Assembly: GCA_016934535.1 (NCBI GenBank)
Contig: JAFGSQ010000010.1
Location: 1 to 64,000 of the forward strand
Reading direction: 5' to 3'
DNA length: 64,000 bases
From: a candidate division WOR-3 bacterium
Lineage (GTDB): Bacteria > SDB-A
Shown here: positions 8,812 through 16,546 of the stretch, piece by piece
Position numbering within the stretch: position 1 is the stretch's first letter
Layout of the letters: every line of letters begins with the position of its first letter
Made by a program: the position numbers and the translations under genes
The notes under the pieces: model-generated
What the model was told of the DNA's origin: nothing
What the model saw: the letters and a program-made list of their open reading frames with translations, nothing else
Database searches by the model: none

Positions 8812-10584
8812 CTATTCTTTGTAAACGGCGTCTTTCGGGCAAACTTCCATGCATTTACCGCATGATATGCATAATTCGGCGTCTATGACATGCACTTTTT
8901 TAGGTTCTCCGGAAATTGCTTTCACCGGACATTTCTTTGCGCAAAGCGTACAACCTATGCATTTTTCAGGGTCTATAACGTATTTGACGAGTGCGGAACA
9001 TACTCTGGCAGGACATTTTTTGTCAATTATGTGCGCTTCGTATTCGCTCAAAAAATATTTCAGGGTCGTCAGAACGGGATTCGGGGCTGTCTGGCCGAGT
9101 CCGCATAGCGAAGCGGATTTTATTTTTTCCGCCAATTCGTAAAGTTTCGGGATGTCTTCACGTTCGCCTTCTCCATTGGTTATCCTGGTCAAAATCTCGA
9201 GCATTTTCTTGGTCCCGATTCTGCAGAAAGTGCATTTACCGCAAGATTCTTTCTGAGTGAAGCTGAGAAAAAATCTCGCAACGTCTACCATGCAAGTGTC
9301 CTCGTCCATGACTATCAGACCGCCGGATCCCATAATCGCTCCGGTTTTGACAATTTCCTCATAGTCAATGGAAATGCCGCACATATCAGCGGGTATGCAT
9401 CCTCCGGACGGTCCGCCCATCTGCACAGCTTTAAGTTTTTTTCCGTTTCTTATCCCTCCTGCGATTTCGTTGACGACCTCATTGATCGTCAGTCCCATGG
9501 GGACTTCTATCAATCCGCTTCTGTTTATCTTTCCCGCAAGAGCGAATACTTTCGTCCCTTTGCTTTTTTCAGTTCCGACACATGCGAATTTTTCGGCGCC
9601 GTTCATAATTATCCAAGGAATGTTCGCGAATGTTTCGACATTGTTAATATTAGTAGGCTTTCCCCACAACCCGCTGACTGCCGGAAAGGGCGGTCTTACT
9701 CTCGGCATCCCTCTTTTCCCTTCTATTGAAGCGATGAGAGCGGTCTCTTCTCCGCAAACGAAAGCTCCGGCTCCTTCTTTTATTCTCAATGAAAACGCGA
9801 AGGGACTCTTGAAAATCCCGCTTCCGAGGTATCCTCTTTCCGTGGCTGAATTTATAGCTATTTTCAGTCTTTCTATTGCCTTGGGATATTCCGCTCTGAC
9901 GTAAATGTAGCCTTCCTGAGCGCCGACGGCGTAGGCGCAAATAAGCATTCCTTCAATTACGGAATGAGGATCGCTTTCGAGGACGCTTCTGTCCATGAAA
10001 GCGCCCGGGTCGCCTTCGTCGGCGTTGCATATCACGTATTTTTTATCGCCTGGGCTCATCTTCGTAAAAAGCCATTTTCGTCCCGTAGGGAATCCGCCTC
10101 CGCCTCTGCCCCTCAGACCGCTGGCCGTTATTTCTTCAATGACTTCCTCGGGAGTGTAATCGAAAATGACTTTTTCAAGCGCTGCATAACCGTCCCTGTC
10201 GATGTAATCATCAATGCTTTCTGGATTTATAATGCCGCAGTTTCTTAGGACGACACGCATTTGTTTTGAAAAAAGATCGGCTTCCCCCTTCTTGTCGAAA
10301 TCATAGACGACAAGATCTTCTATCTCCCCGTCTTCAATGACCGCTTCTTCGAGAATCCGGACAGCTTTTTCGGTGTCAATTTCGCCGAATATTGTTTTTG
10401 TGCCGTCTTCTTTTCTCAACTCGACAAGGGGCTCTTTGTAGCACATTCCAATGCACCCTGTTTTTTCAAGTCTCACTTTGTCGTGCAGATTCTTTTCGTT
10501 TATAAGTTCCGCCAGATGATTCCAAACTTTTTCAGCTCCGGCGGATATTCCGCAAGTCCCCATTCCGACGAGCAGCGTTTTCAT
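8812..10584 (-). CDS. nuoF: NuoF/HydB-like NADH-oxidising flavoprotein subunit
   Basis: 590 residues, the length of HydB/HndC-type subunits rather than the shorter complex I NuoF. Order: an N-terminal thioredoxin-like [2Fe-2S] domain (residues 1-90; only one Cys of the usual first pair is present, in GMGTCG, then TGCIGMC); the FMN/NADH-binding domain with the Gly-rich loop GRGGGGFPTGRKW; the NuoF 4Fe-4S motif SCGKCTFCRIG; and a C-terminal pair of 4Fe-4S ferredoxin motifs (CIGCTLCAKKC and CISCGKCMEVC). It would oxidise or reduce NAD(H) and pass electrons by Fe-S clusters to the fused large subunit. It overlaps the nuoE-like gene by 4 bases. NADH use is inferred from family. Confidence 0.92.
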   Translation of the reverse strand: MKTLLVGMGTCGISAGAEKVWNHLAELINEKNLHDKVRLEKTGCIGMCYKEPLVELRKEDGTKTIFGEIDTEKAVRILEEAVIEDGEIEDLVVYDFDKKGEADLFSKQMRVVLRNCGIINPESIDDYIDRDGYAALEKVIFDYTPEEVIEEITASGLRGRGGGGFPTGRKWLFTKMSPGDKKYVICNADEGDPGAFMDRSVLESDPHSVIEGMLICAYAVGAQEGYIYVRAEYPKAIERLKIAINSATERGYLGSGIFKSPFAFSLRIKEGAGAFVCGEETALIASIEGKRGMPRVRPPFPAVSGLWGKPTNINNVETFANIPWIIMNGAEKFACVGTEKSKGTKVFALAGKINRSGLIEVPMGLTINEVVNEIAGGIRNGKKLKAVQMGGPSGGCIPADMCGISIDYEEIVKTGAIMGSGGLIVMDEDTCMVDVARFFLSFTQKESCGKCTFCRIGTKKMLEILTRITNGEGEREDIPKLYELAEKIKSASLCGLGQTAPNPVLTTLKYFLSEYEAHIIDKKCPARVCSALVKYVIDPEKCIGCTLCAKKCPVKAISGEPKKVHVIDAELCISCGKCMEVCPKDAVYKE

Positions 10585-11075
10585 TTTTTGTCTCCTTCAT
10601 TTTTTCTGTACGAATCCAGAATACTGCGAATCGAATCAGGGGTCAGTTTTCCGTAAGTTTCATCGTCAATCATTACAGCCGGAGAAAGGCTGCAGCAGCC
10701 GAGACACGCCACAGACTGCAGGGTGAATAATCCGTCTTCAGTGTTTTCGTTTTCTCCGACTGAAAGGTGCTCTTCGACCGCTTTCATAATCTCCTTCGAA
10801 CCGTTGACGTGACAGGCGGTGCCCTGGCAGACCTTGATTATATGCTTGCCTACAGGCTTTAGCCTGAACTGTTTATAAAACGTAGCCACTCCGTATATAC
10901 TGCTCTGTGGAATCGTTGTCGCTTCGGATATAACTGAGACGATTTCCGACGGCACGTATGAATAGATATCCTGAGCTGCCTGCAAAAGCGGTATTATTGA
11001 CCCTTTATCTTTGCCGTATCTCCTGAGTTGTCTTCTGAACATCTCGTCTTTAATCTGTTTCGATGCGGATACCAT
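10581..11075 (-). CDS. nuoE: NuoE/HydC-like [2Fe-2S] thioredoxin-fold subunit
   Basis: 164 residues, the usual length for NuoE. The four cluster ligands are visible as CQGTAC followed about 40 residues later by CLGCC. An N-terminal helical segment (about residues 1-60) precedes the thioredoxin-like fold. It is the first gene of a nuoE-nuoF-large-subunit operon; a GGAGG ribosome site precedes the ATG and the stop overlaps the nuoF start. The subunit normally relays one electron between FMN and partner clusters. The start region faces a divergent promoter for the O-antigen-ligase-like gene. Confidence 0.92.
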   Translation of the reverse strand: MVSASKQIKDEMFRRQLRRYGKDKGSIIPLLQAAQDIYSYVPSEIVSVISEATTIPQSSIYGVATFYKQFRLKPVGKHIIKVCQGTACHVNGSKEIMKAVEEHLSVGENENTEDGLFTLQSVACLGCCSLSPAVMIDDETYGKLTPDSIRSILDSYRKNEGDKK

Positions 11076-11089
11076 CTGACCTCCATCAT

Positions 11090-11118
11090 TTTACAATTTA
11101 AGCGCGGCGATGTATAAT
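11090..11118 (+). promoter_or_regulatory. Sigma70-type promoter for the O-antigen-ligase-like gene
   Basis: TTTACA (11090-11095), a 17-base spacer and a perfect TATAAT (11113-11118). The predicted start of transcription is near 11125 and the ATG is at 11129, so the mRNA would have almost no leader. Confidence 0.6.
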
Positions 11119-11128
11119 CCCGCTGATC

Positions 11129-12811
11129 ATGTTCAACTGCGCAAGAAAGTCTTTTTATCTGATCGGAGATTTCTCAAAAAAACCGACTCCGGAAAAAATA
11201 CAACACTTTTCCTTTTTCCTGTTCATGTTGGTTTTTTTTCTCGCTCCTCTTGTGTCTAAAAACAGACATTTATCGAGCGGTGGAATTTTCACATCCGCCG
11301 TGCTCGCTGTCGCAATTTTCGTTATTATTTCATACTTTCGCAAAATTGACAACATCCCGCTTTCATTGCCTTTTTTAATCACTTTCACGATTTTTTCTGC
11401 TTTTTCCGCCGTTTTTTCAGAAGAAAAAGAGCTCTCAACGGTCCAGGTTTCATATTTTTTTTCGTGGTCAGCCGCTTTTTTTTGCGGATACGCCTTCAGG
11501 GAAAAAAGAGACTTGTTTTACCGGATTGCGGTTTTCTCGGCTTCTGCCGCTCTCATTTACTCGCTTTGGCAGTACTTTGTAATTTTCCCCGCCATTAAAG
11601 ACATGCTGGCTTCAGGTTCAGGTCTTGTTGAAACGTCTTCGGAACTTATTTCCGCAGGAAGGATATTTTCGACTTTTCAGTATCCGAACTCGTTTGCCGC
11701 CTATCTTCTGCTCGTTTCGGGATTGATATGGATTTTACTTGAAAAAAATGACAGCGGCTCCATATTGAAAGCGTTTCTGTGCGTGGTCTGGTTCTCGGTT
11801 TCATTTTTCATCTACCTGACCTCTTCGAGACTCGCTTTAGCGCTTTGGGCTCTTTTTATAGTAGGAACCGCGATCTATTTTTATAAAAAAAACAAAAAAA
11901 TGCTTTTTTTGATAACAGTGCTCGCCCTGGCGGGCACTTCGACGGCAGTGATAATTAACAGATCGAACGAAGAACCGGCCACCAGGGAAATTCACGAAAG
12001 GGCTCACTCACTCAAAACCGATTCCGGATCAAAACTTCTCACTTTTTACGGTGCCGTAAACATGACTCTGGACAATCCTTTTACCGGATCCGGACCGGGA
12101 ATGTTTAAAAGACAATATCCGCGATACAGACCGGTTGGCCAGACGGACGTCCCCTCCTCCGCTCACAACATCATACTTGACGTGTCCTCGACCGCCGGGA
12201 TCCCTGCCTCCTTGTTTCTCGCCGCCGCGCTTTTCTTTATCCTCGCGGATTCATTATCTTTTCCCCTTCTGTTTTTCACTTTTCTGTCTTTACTACTTCA
12301 TTCACTCGGCGACTGGGATTTCAACAACTTCGGAATTTCTATTGTTTTTTTCACATTAGCCGGAGCCCATTCAAAACCTTGCGCTTTGAAAAAGCCGAAG
12401 CTTTTTTCTCTCGCTCTTGCCCTTTCATTTCCATTTTTTATTTTTTTTTCAATGAGGTCGGGTATCGCCGGAAGGTTTTACGAAAGAGGGGATTTTCTTC
12501 TGCGTTTTGGACACCCGGAATCGGCCGTTTTTTACTCGGACAGAGCCATTCAAATCAACCCATCAAGAGCCGATTACTTCTTTTTGAAAGGTTTGTCCTT
12601 CCGCGACCCGGACAGCGCCGAAAACGCTTTTCTTGAGGCATCGGCACGCTCTCCTCTGTGGTTCGAACCGTATTATCATCTCGGTAAAATAAACATGGCG
12701 AGCGGCGACTGTATATCGGCAAGGCGTTACTTTGAAACGGCTTACGGTTTGTTCCCGTCGTCCGTGGAAATTAAAAGTCTTCTCGATTCACTGGAATCTC
12801 AAGGCCGTTGA
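11129..12811 (+). CDS. O-antigen ligase/polymerase-like membrane protein with C-terminal TPR
   Basis: 560 residues. At least ten hydrophobic segments cover about residues 25-450. The segment around SSAHNIILDVSSTAGIPA matches the periplasmic loop and following helix of the Wzy_C/O-antigen ligase family, including the conserved His. The last 110 residues are soluble and form TPR-like repeats (ESAVFYSDRAIQINPSRADY and following). Members join or polymerise sugar chains at the periplasmic face of the inner membrane. Such TPR-tailed versions are frequent outside Proteobacteria. No Shine-Dalgarno is evident; a promoter with its -10 ten bases before the ATG suggests a leaderless transcript. Ligase versus polymerase cannot be settled from sequence. 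Confidence 0.8.
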   Translation: MFNCARKSFYLIGDFSKKPTPEKIQHFSFFLFMLVFFLAPLVSKNRHLSSGGIFTSAVLAVAIFVIISYFRKIDNIPLSLPFLITFTIFSAFSAVFSEEKELSTVQVSYFFSWSAAFFCGYAFREKRDLFYRIAVFSASAALIYSLWQYFVIFPAIKDMLASGSGLVETSSELISAGRIFSTFQYPNSFAAYLLLVSGLIWILLEKNDSGSILKAFLCVVWFSVSFFIYLTSSRLALALWALFIVGTAIYFYKKNKKMLFLITVLALAGTSTAVIINRSNEEPATREIHERAHSLKTDSGSKLLTFYGAVNMTLDNPFTGSGPGMFKRQYPRYRPVGQTDVPSSAHNIILDVSSTAGIPASLFLAAALFFILADSLSFPLLFFTFLSLLLHSLGDWDFNNFGISIVFFTLAGAHSKPCALKKPKLFSLALALSFPFFIFFSMRSGIAGRFYERGDFLLRFGHPESAVFYSDRAIQINPSRADYFFLKGLSFRDPDSAENAFLEASARSPLWFEPYYHLGKINMASGDCISARRYFETAYGLFPSSVEIKSLLDSLESQGR

Positions 12812-12942
12812 TCTTTTAACAGGAAAGATTTTATCGAAACCTGCCTGTTTACTCGAAGCAATTTGCCTTCCATGCCGTAATATAAATTACCTTGTTTGTT
12901 TGGATGATTTACAGAATGTTAAGAAATTTTCCTTTTAAATCA

Positions 12943-12971
12943 TTATAAGTGTAAAAATTTTGATGTACAAT
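12943..12971 (+). promoter_or_regulatory. Candidate promoter for the DUF559-like nuclease gene
   Basis: TTATAA (12943-12948), a 17-base spacer and TACAAT (12966-12971), in AT-rich DNA. The ATG at 12980 lies 8 bases past the -10 box, again predicting a leaderless mRNA. The -35 box is poor. Confidence 0.4.
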
Positions 12972-12979
12972 ATTTATAT

Positions 12980-13747
12980 ATGGTTCGGCATCAGGCATCA
13001 AAAGTCCTCGTGGCAATACTCAAGAATAAAGAGGATTTGCTTATCGCGAGAGATCTTCACTGGTACAGGATACCCGTAGATAAAGCGGACAAGCTCCTGT
13101 CGAAGAAATGGCCGCCGGAATGGCTCGCTTTTTACATGCCGAAAATATTCGGAAAAGAGGCGTTTTCGGTGAGACATTACGCCCGGGTTTTGAGGATTGA
13201 AAAGGCGAAAAGATGGCAGTTGTTCCCTCAAAACCCTTTGAACAATGACAGCGACAAGGAATACTATCAGTTGCTGATATCGGATCTTTACAACCTGGTT
13301 CAACCCATCCACAGTAAAAGATTGAGAAGGATAGTTTTCATTCAGACAAGCTTGAAAAAACTCCTCTCGGCCGAAGAGATCAACGATCTCTATGAAGGCA
13401 GTAAAATTGAAGAAAAGATGTGGAATGAATTGAAAATCAGAAATATCAGCGCCGAAAGACAGGTTTTGATAAGTTCCGGAGAGAAAAACTATTTTCTCGA
13501 TTTTGCCATATACTGCAAAAAAGGCAGGATCGACGTGGAAACTGACGGCGATTTTTGGCACAACAATCCGAAAACGGCTGTAAAAGACAACGAAAGGAAC
13601 AACGACCTCGCCTCTCTGGGCTGGCAGGTTCTGCGTTTTTCATCTGGTCAAATTGATAAAGACGGAGCCCGGTATTGCATGAACAAGATAATTCAAACCA
13701 TAAATGCCTTGTCGGGTTTTGACCGTTGTCAGCGCGAAAAAAAATAG
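12980..13747 (+). CDS. DUF559/Vsr-like endonuclease-fold protein
   Basis: 255 residues. The C-terminal 110 residues carry a DUF559-like restriction-endonuclease fold: an acidic helix (EEKMWNEL, near 144-151), LDFAI (Asp174), DVETDGDFWH (Glu187 and His194) and a final GWQVLRFSSGQI strand. These fit the acidic, metal-binding residues of the PD-(D/E)XK superfamily. The N-terminal 140 residues are basic and unfamiliar, and may bind nucleic acid. DUF559 proteins are related to the Vsr mismatch endonuclease, but their function is mostly unknown. No methylase is adjacent. The gene stands alone in AT-rich flanks, with no clear Shine-Dalgarno. Confidence 0.75.
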   Translation: MVRHQASKVLVAILKNKEDLLIARDLHWYRIPVDKADKLLSKKWPPEWLAFYMPKIFGKEAFSVRHYARVLRIEKAKRWQLFPQNPLNNDSDKEYYQLLISDLYNLVQPIHSKRLRRIVFIQTSLKKLLSAEEINDLYEGSKIEEKMWNELKIRNISAERQVLISSGEKNYFLDFAIYCKKGRIDVETDGDFWHNNPKTAVKDNERNNDLASLGWQVLRFSSGQIDKDGARYCMNKIIQTINALSGFDRCQREKK

Positions 13748-13782
13748 AAGGATTCAGACCTCATTGTCTCTATGGAATAACA

Positions 13783-13811
13783 TTGACTTCAATTTCAAAC
13801 AGCACAATATT
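13783..13811 (+). promoter_or_regulatory. Candidate promoter for the 178-residue lipoprotein
   Basis: TTGACT (13783-13788), a 17-base spacer and AATATT (13806-13811), about 80 bases before the ATG at 13890. The -35 box is good and the -10 box is weak. Confidence 0.4.
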
Positions 13812-13889
13812 TACAAGCATTTTCTGTATAAATTTACATCAGTTTTGTTGTAAAATCTTTTTAACGCGCACAAATCCAAGGGAGGCAAA

Positions 13890-14426
13890 ATGAGAAAGAG
13901 CATTTTACTGATAGCTTTGCCGGCTGCGGTTTTTCTACTCTCGTGCAGTAAAAGCACAAGGGACGGGGCAGACACAACCGCTGTTTCCGACACATCTGCT
14001 GCTGTTGTCCCTGATGAGCCTATGAATCCCAAAGAGCTCGGAGAAGAAATAGGTTCGGTTTATCTGAAAGCCCTTGAAGATGTAACCGATCTGATCAAAG
14101 ATAAACCCGACGCAGAGGAAATAAGACCTGCCGTCGAAGAACTGAAAGAAGCCAACATTCAGATCCTGGTTGAACTCGGAAAACTCAGAGAGGCTATGAA
14201 CCCCTCCGACAGAGGGCTCGTGGACATAGCCATCATGGGAAAACTCGACAGCTTGAGTAAAGTTGAGTGGTACACGACGTACACGACAGTAATCTCTGAA
14301 TATGCTTCAACGAACAGGGATTTCTACGACCTTCTTTCTAGCTTCAACATAATAGGCCAGTACGCTAATTTTGATCTTCTGAAAAACCAGGAACCCGAAG
14401 AAGCAAAACGCCTCGGTATTGAGTAA
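13890..14426 (+). CDS. Small helical lipoprotein, unknown function
   Basis: 178 residues with a clear lipoprotein signal peptide: basic start, hydrophobic core and lipobox LLSC with the acylated Cys at residue 19. A low-complexity Ala/Thr/Asp linker (about 20-45) follows, then a largely helical, acidic domain. I recognise no family. GGGAGG lies at good spacing before the ATG. The gene is alone: it has its own candidate promoter and is followed by a bidirectional-looking terminator shared with the converging nuclease-like gene. Confidence 0.8.
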   Translation: MRKSILLIALPAAVFLLSCSKSTRDGADTTAVSDTSAAVVPDEPMNPKELGEEIGSVYLKALEDVTDLIKDKPDAEEIRPAVEELKEANIQILVELGKLREAMNPSDRGLVDIAIMGKLDSLSKVEWYTTYTTVISEYASTNRDFYDLLSSFNIIGQYANFDLLKNQEPEEAKRLGIE

Positions 14427-14534
14427 CGAGGTAAATCAGGACTGCCGGCATGAAGACCGCAAAATAACCGGCTTCATACCGCTTCTTGACGATTGGGACC
14501 GGTGAGTCTTACAACGAAGAGCCGTGCGCTGCAG

Positions 14535-14584
14535 GACTGTCGCCGCTGCAAACGCCTGCAGCGGCAGCTTCAGTCTTATTTTTC
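14535..14584. terminator. Terminator hairpin between converging genes
   Basis: A perfect 9-bp GC-rich stem (GCCGCTGCA at 14542-14550, TGCAGCGGC at 14557-14565) sits inside an outer GACTG/CAGTC stem and is followed by TTATTTTT. It ends the lipoprotein transcript; the nuclease-like gene stops at 14592 from the other side. Confidence 0.75.
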
Positions 14585-14591
14585 AAAATCA

Positions 14592-15278
14592 TCAGTTTTC
14601 ATTCCGCAGCGAAATTAATGTTTCGTAACGCCTCAGCGCTTTTTTCCCTGAATCGTTGAGAATATAAAGGCCTTTTGATTTTCTATCGAACCAGCCGTAG
14701 AAATTGTTATGAAGAACTCTCTGCGTTTTCTCAAAACAGCCCATTTCTCTCAGCTTTTTCGGACTTGATTCTCCGCATTTTTCGAGAGCCGAAGCTATCT
14801 TTATGGCTTCAAGCCTGTATGAAGTGATTTTTTCAGCGGATCCTGAACTGCCCGACACGTTTAATTCGGCGTATCTCCCATGGATTTCATTGAGAACCGC
14901 GCGAAGCTTTTTCTTCGATTTTCTTTTTGCGAAAGGAAGGGGTTGCAAAAGTATTTCGACTCTTGTTTTTTTCTTCATGAAATAAACGGCTATGAGTCCT
15001 ATTTCAAGTGTCCGCAAGAGTTTTCTTACACTTCTATAATTTCGCGTCCACTTTTTTTCAGATGAAACAGGTACTGCGACGTAGACCGAGTCCGTAATCT
15101 CTTTTCTCAGATTGGCCTGCGCCAGAAGAGCCACAGAAAGGCGGGTTTTCATCTCGACAACAACGATTTCACCGTCTTTTCTTGCAACGATATCACAGTT
15201 GTTGACTTCGCAGTTTACAGAGTATCCCTGCGATTCAAGAAAACGCTTGAGGGGCGAATGGAGGTCCGTCTCTTTCAT
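14592..15278 (-). CDS. DUF2161-like PD-(D/E)XK nuclease-fold protein
   Basis: 228 residues. The N-terminal half has the nuclease-like core: CDIVA (Asp29) and VVVEMK (Glu42, Lys44) form a D-ExK signature, matching the DUF2161 family (predicted PD-(D/E)XK phosphodiesterases). The C-terminal 90 residues (from about SSPKKLREMGCFEKTQRVLH) look like a helix-turn-helix or winged-helix segment, which would fit DNA binding. No partner gene is adjacent on this strand, and the 251 bases upstream contain nothing I can name. Catalytic activity is inferred from the motif only. Confidence 0.78.
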   Translation of the reverse strand: MKETDLHSPLKRFLESQGYSVNCEVNNCDIVARKDGEIVVVEMKTRLSVALLAQANLRKEITDSVYVAVPVSSEKKWTRNYRSVRKLLRTLEIGLIAVYFMKKKTRVEILLQPLPFAKRKSKKKLRAVLNEIHGRYAELNVSGSSGSAEKITSYRLEAIKIASALEKCGESSPKKLREMGCFEKTQRVLHNNFYGWFDRKSKGLYILNDSGKKALRRYETLISLRNEN

Positions 15279-15529
15279 CTTTCAATATATCCGGCTTATT
15301 TACCGGGAAATTCCCTCAAAATAAAACAGGCGTCATTGATCCGGAACTGCCTTTTTAAGGCTGTCAAATAAATGACGTTTCGCATCTTTCCCTCTCTTTT
15401 CCGCGGTTCAATGTTAAACTGATAATATTATTCTGCAAAAGCCATACGCCGAAACGAGGCACCTCGGCGAACCGCTTACACATTTTACTCCGCTGAACGC
15501 AAAACAGGAAGAAGAAGGCGGTTTCTATT

Positions 15530-16546
15530 TCACCAGACGGTTATCGTCTGCGGTCCGTCGCCTATGAGCCATTTTCGGGTAACTGAGTCGCCTGTGACCT
15601 CGGCAATACTGTCTGCGCCGAAACAGGCGACATATACCTTTCCCCCACAATATTCGACGTCCATGGCTCCTTCAGGAACGATAATCGGATTCGCGTTGCC
15701 CCTCAATATCTCTCCGTTTTTTCTGTACAGGTAGAGGTTTCCGCTCCCTCCCCACCCGCCGGCCGAGACATAAACGCTGTCGTTTCCTGAAGAGCAGAGC
15801 CTCATGGGCGTTCCTTCAATCAGGATGCTGTCTTTGACGCTCAGATTTACGGGATCGATAATGTAAATCCTTCCGTTGACAGTGATTCCCCAGTCTCCCG
15901 TGCAGGAAACGTGTATTTCGCCGCCCACGGCGGTCATGTACTGAGGATTCGTACCGACCTTTATGCTGTCCAAAACTGAATCTGATACAGCGCTGACAGC
16001 ATAAACATATCCCTGTCCGTAACTGTAGGTCGCCGAATTATAGCCCGTGCAAGCGACAAATACAGTTTGGCCTTCTGCAAGAACTCCTTCCGGGGCTTTT
16101 CCTACGTTTATTCTTTTCTTTATTTCATAAGGATTTGCCGTGGCTACTACGAGTTCGTCGGACATAAAGCACGATGTGTAAATCTTAGAGTTGTGGCAAT
16201 CCAATCCGAATGGATTTACGGTACCTCCGAGACTGATAGAAGACTCAAAACAAATGCCGTCTCCGCTTTTTCTGTACCTGTCGAGAGTCGATGACTGGGA
16301 ACAGACAACATAGAGGAATCCCCCCATTGTGTCGACATCGTTTGGGACTTGCCCTGTGCCAACAGCATTGACGACTGCGCTCCAGTCGGAAGTTTTGACG
16401 AACGAAACCGTTTCCGCCAAATTGTTTATCACGATTATCCAGCATTCCGTCGTGACATTTCCTCCCGGCCCAGCGGGCGAAGATGTTTTTGAACACGAAA
16501 ACAACATCACAAACAGCAGAAGTCCGCAGAATTTCTTTCTTACCAT
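15530..16546 (-). CDS. Surface lipoprotein with YVTN-type beta-propeller, BtuG-like
   Basis: 338 residues. A lipoprotein signal peptide ends in the lipobox MLFSC (Cys18), followed by a short Ser/Pro/Gly linker. The rest repeats units of about 40-45 residues with the pattern strand-PxxVxxxGxxxYVxxxxS, as in YVTN beta-propellers, probably seven blades. It overlaps the upstream TonB-dependent receptor gene by 7 bases, and both lie behind a cobalamin riboswitch. In Bacteroides the beta-propeller lipoprotein BtuG caps BtuB and binds B12 very tightly; same fold, lipidation and operon position make that role likely here. The similarity is by architecture; I could not align the sequences. Confidence 0.8.
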   Translation of the reverse strand: MVRKKFCGLLLFVMLFSCSKTSSPAGPGGNVTTECWIIVINNLAETVSFVKTSDWSAVVNAVGTGQVPNDVDTMGGFLYVVCSQSSTLDRYRKSGDGICFESSISLGGTVNPFGLDCHNSKIYTSCFMSDELVVATANPYEIKKRINVGKAPEGVLAEGQTVFVACTGYNSATYSYGQGYVYAVSAVSDSVLDSIKVGTNPQYMTAVGGEIHVSCTGDWGITVNGRIYIIDPVNLSVKDSILIEGTPMRLCSSGNDSVYVSAGGWGGSGNLYLYRKNGEILRGNANPIIVPEGAMDVEYCGGKVYVACFGADSIAEVTGDSVTRKWLIGDGPQTITVW

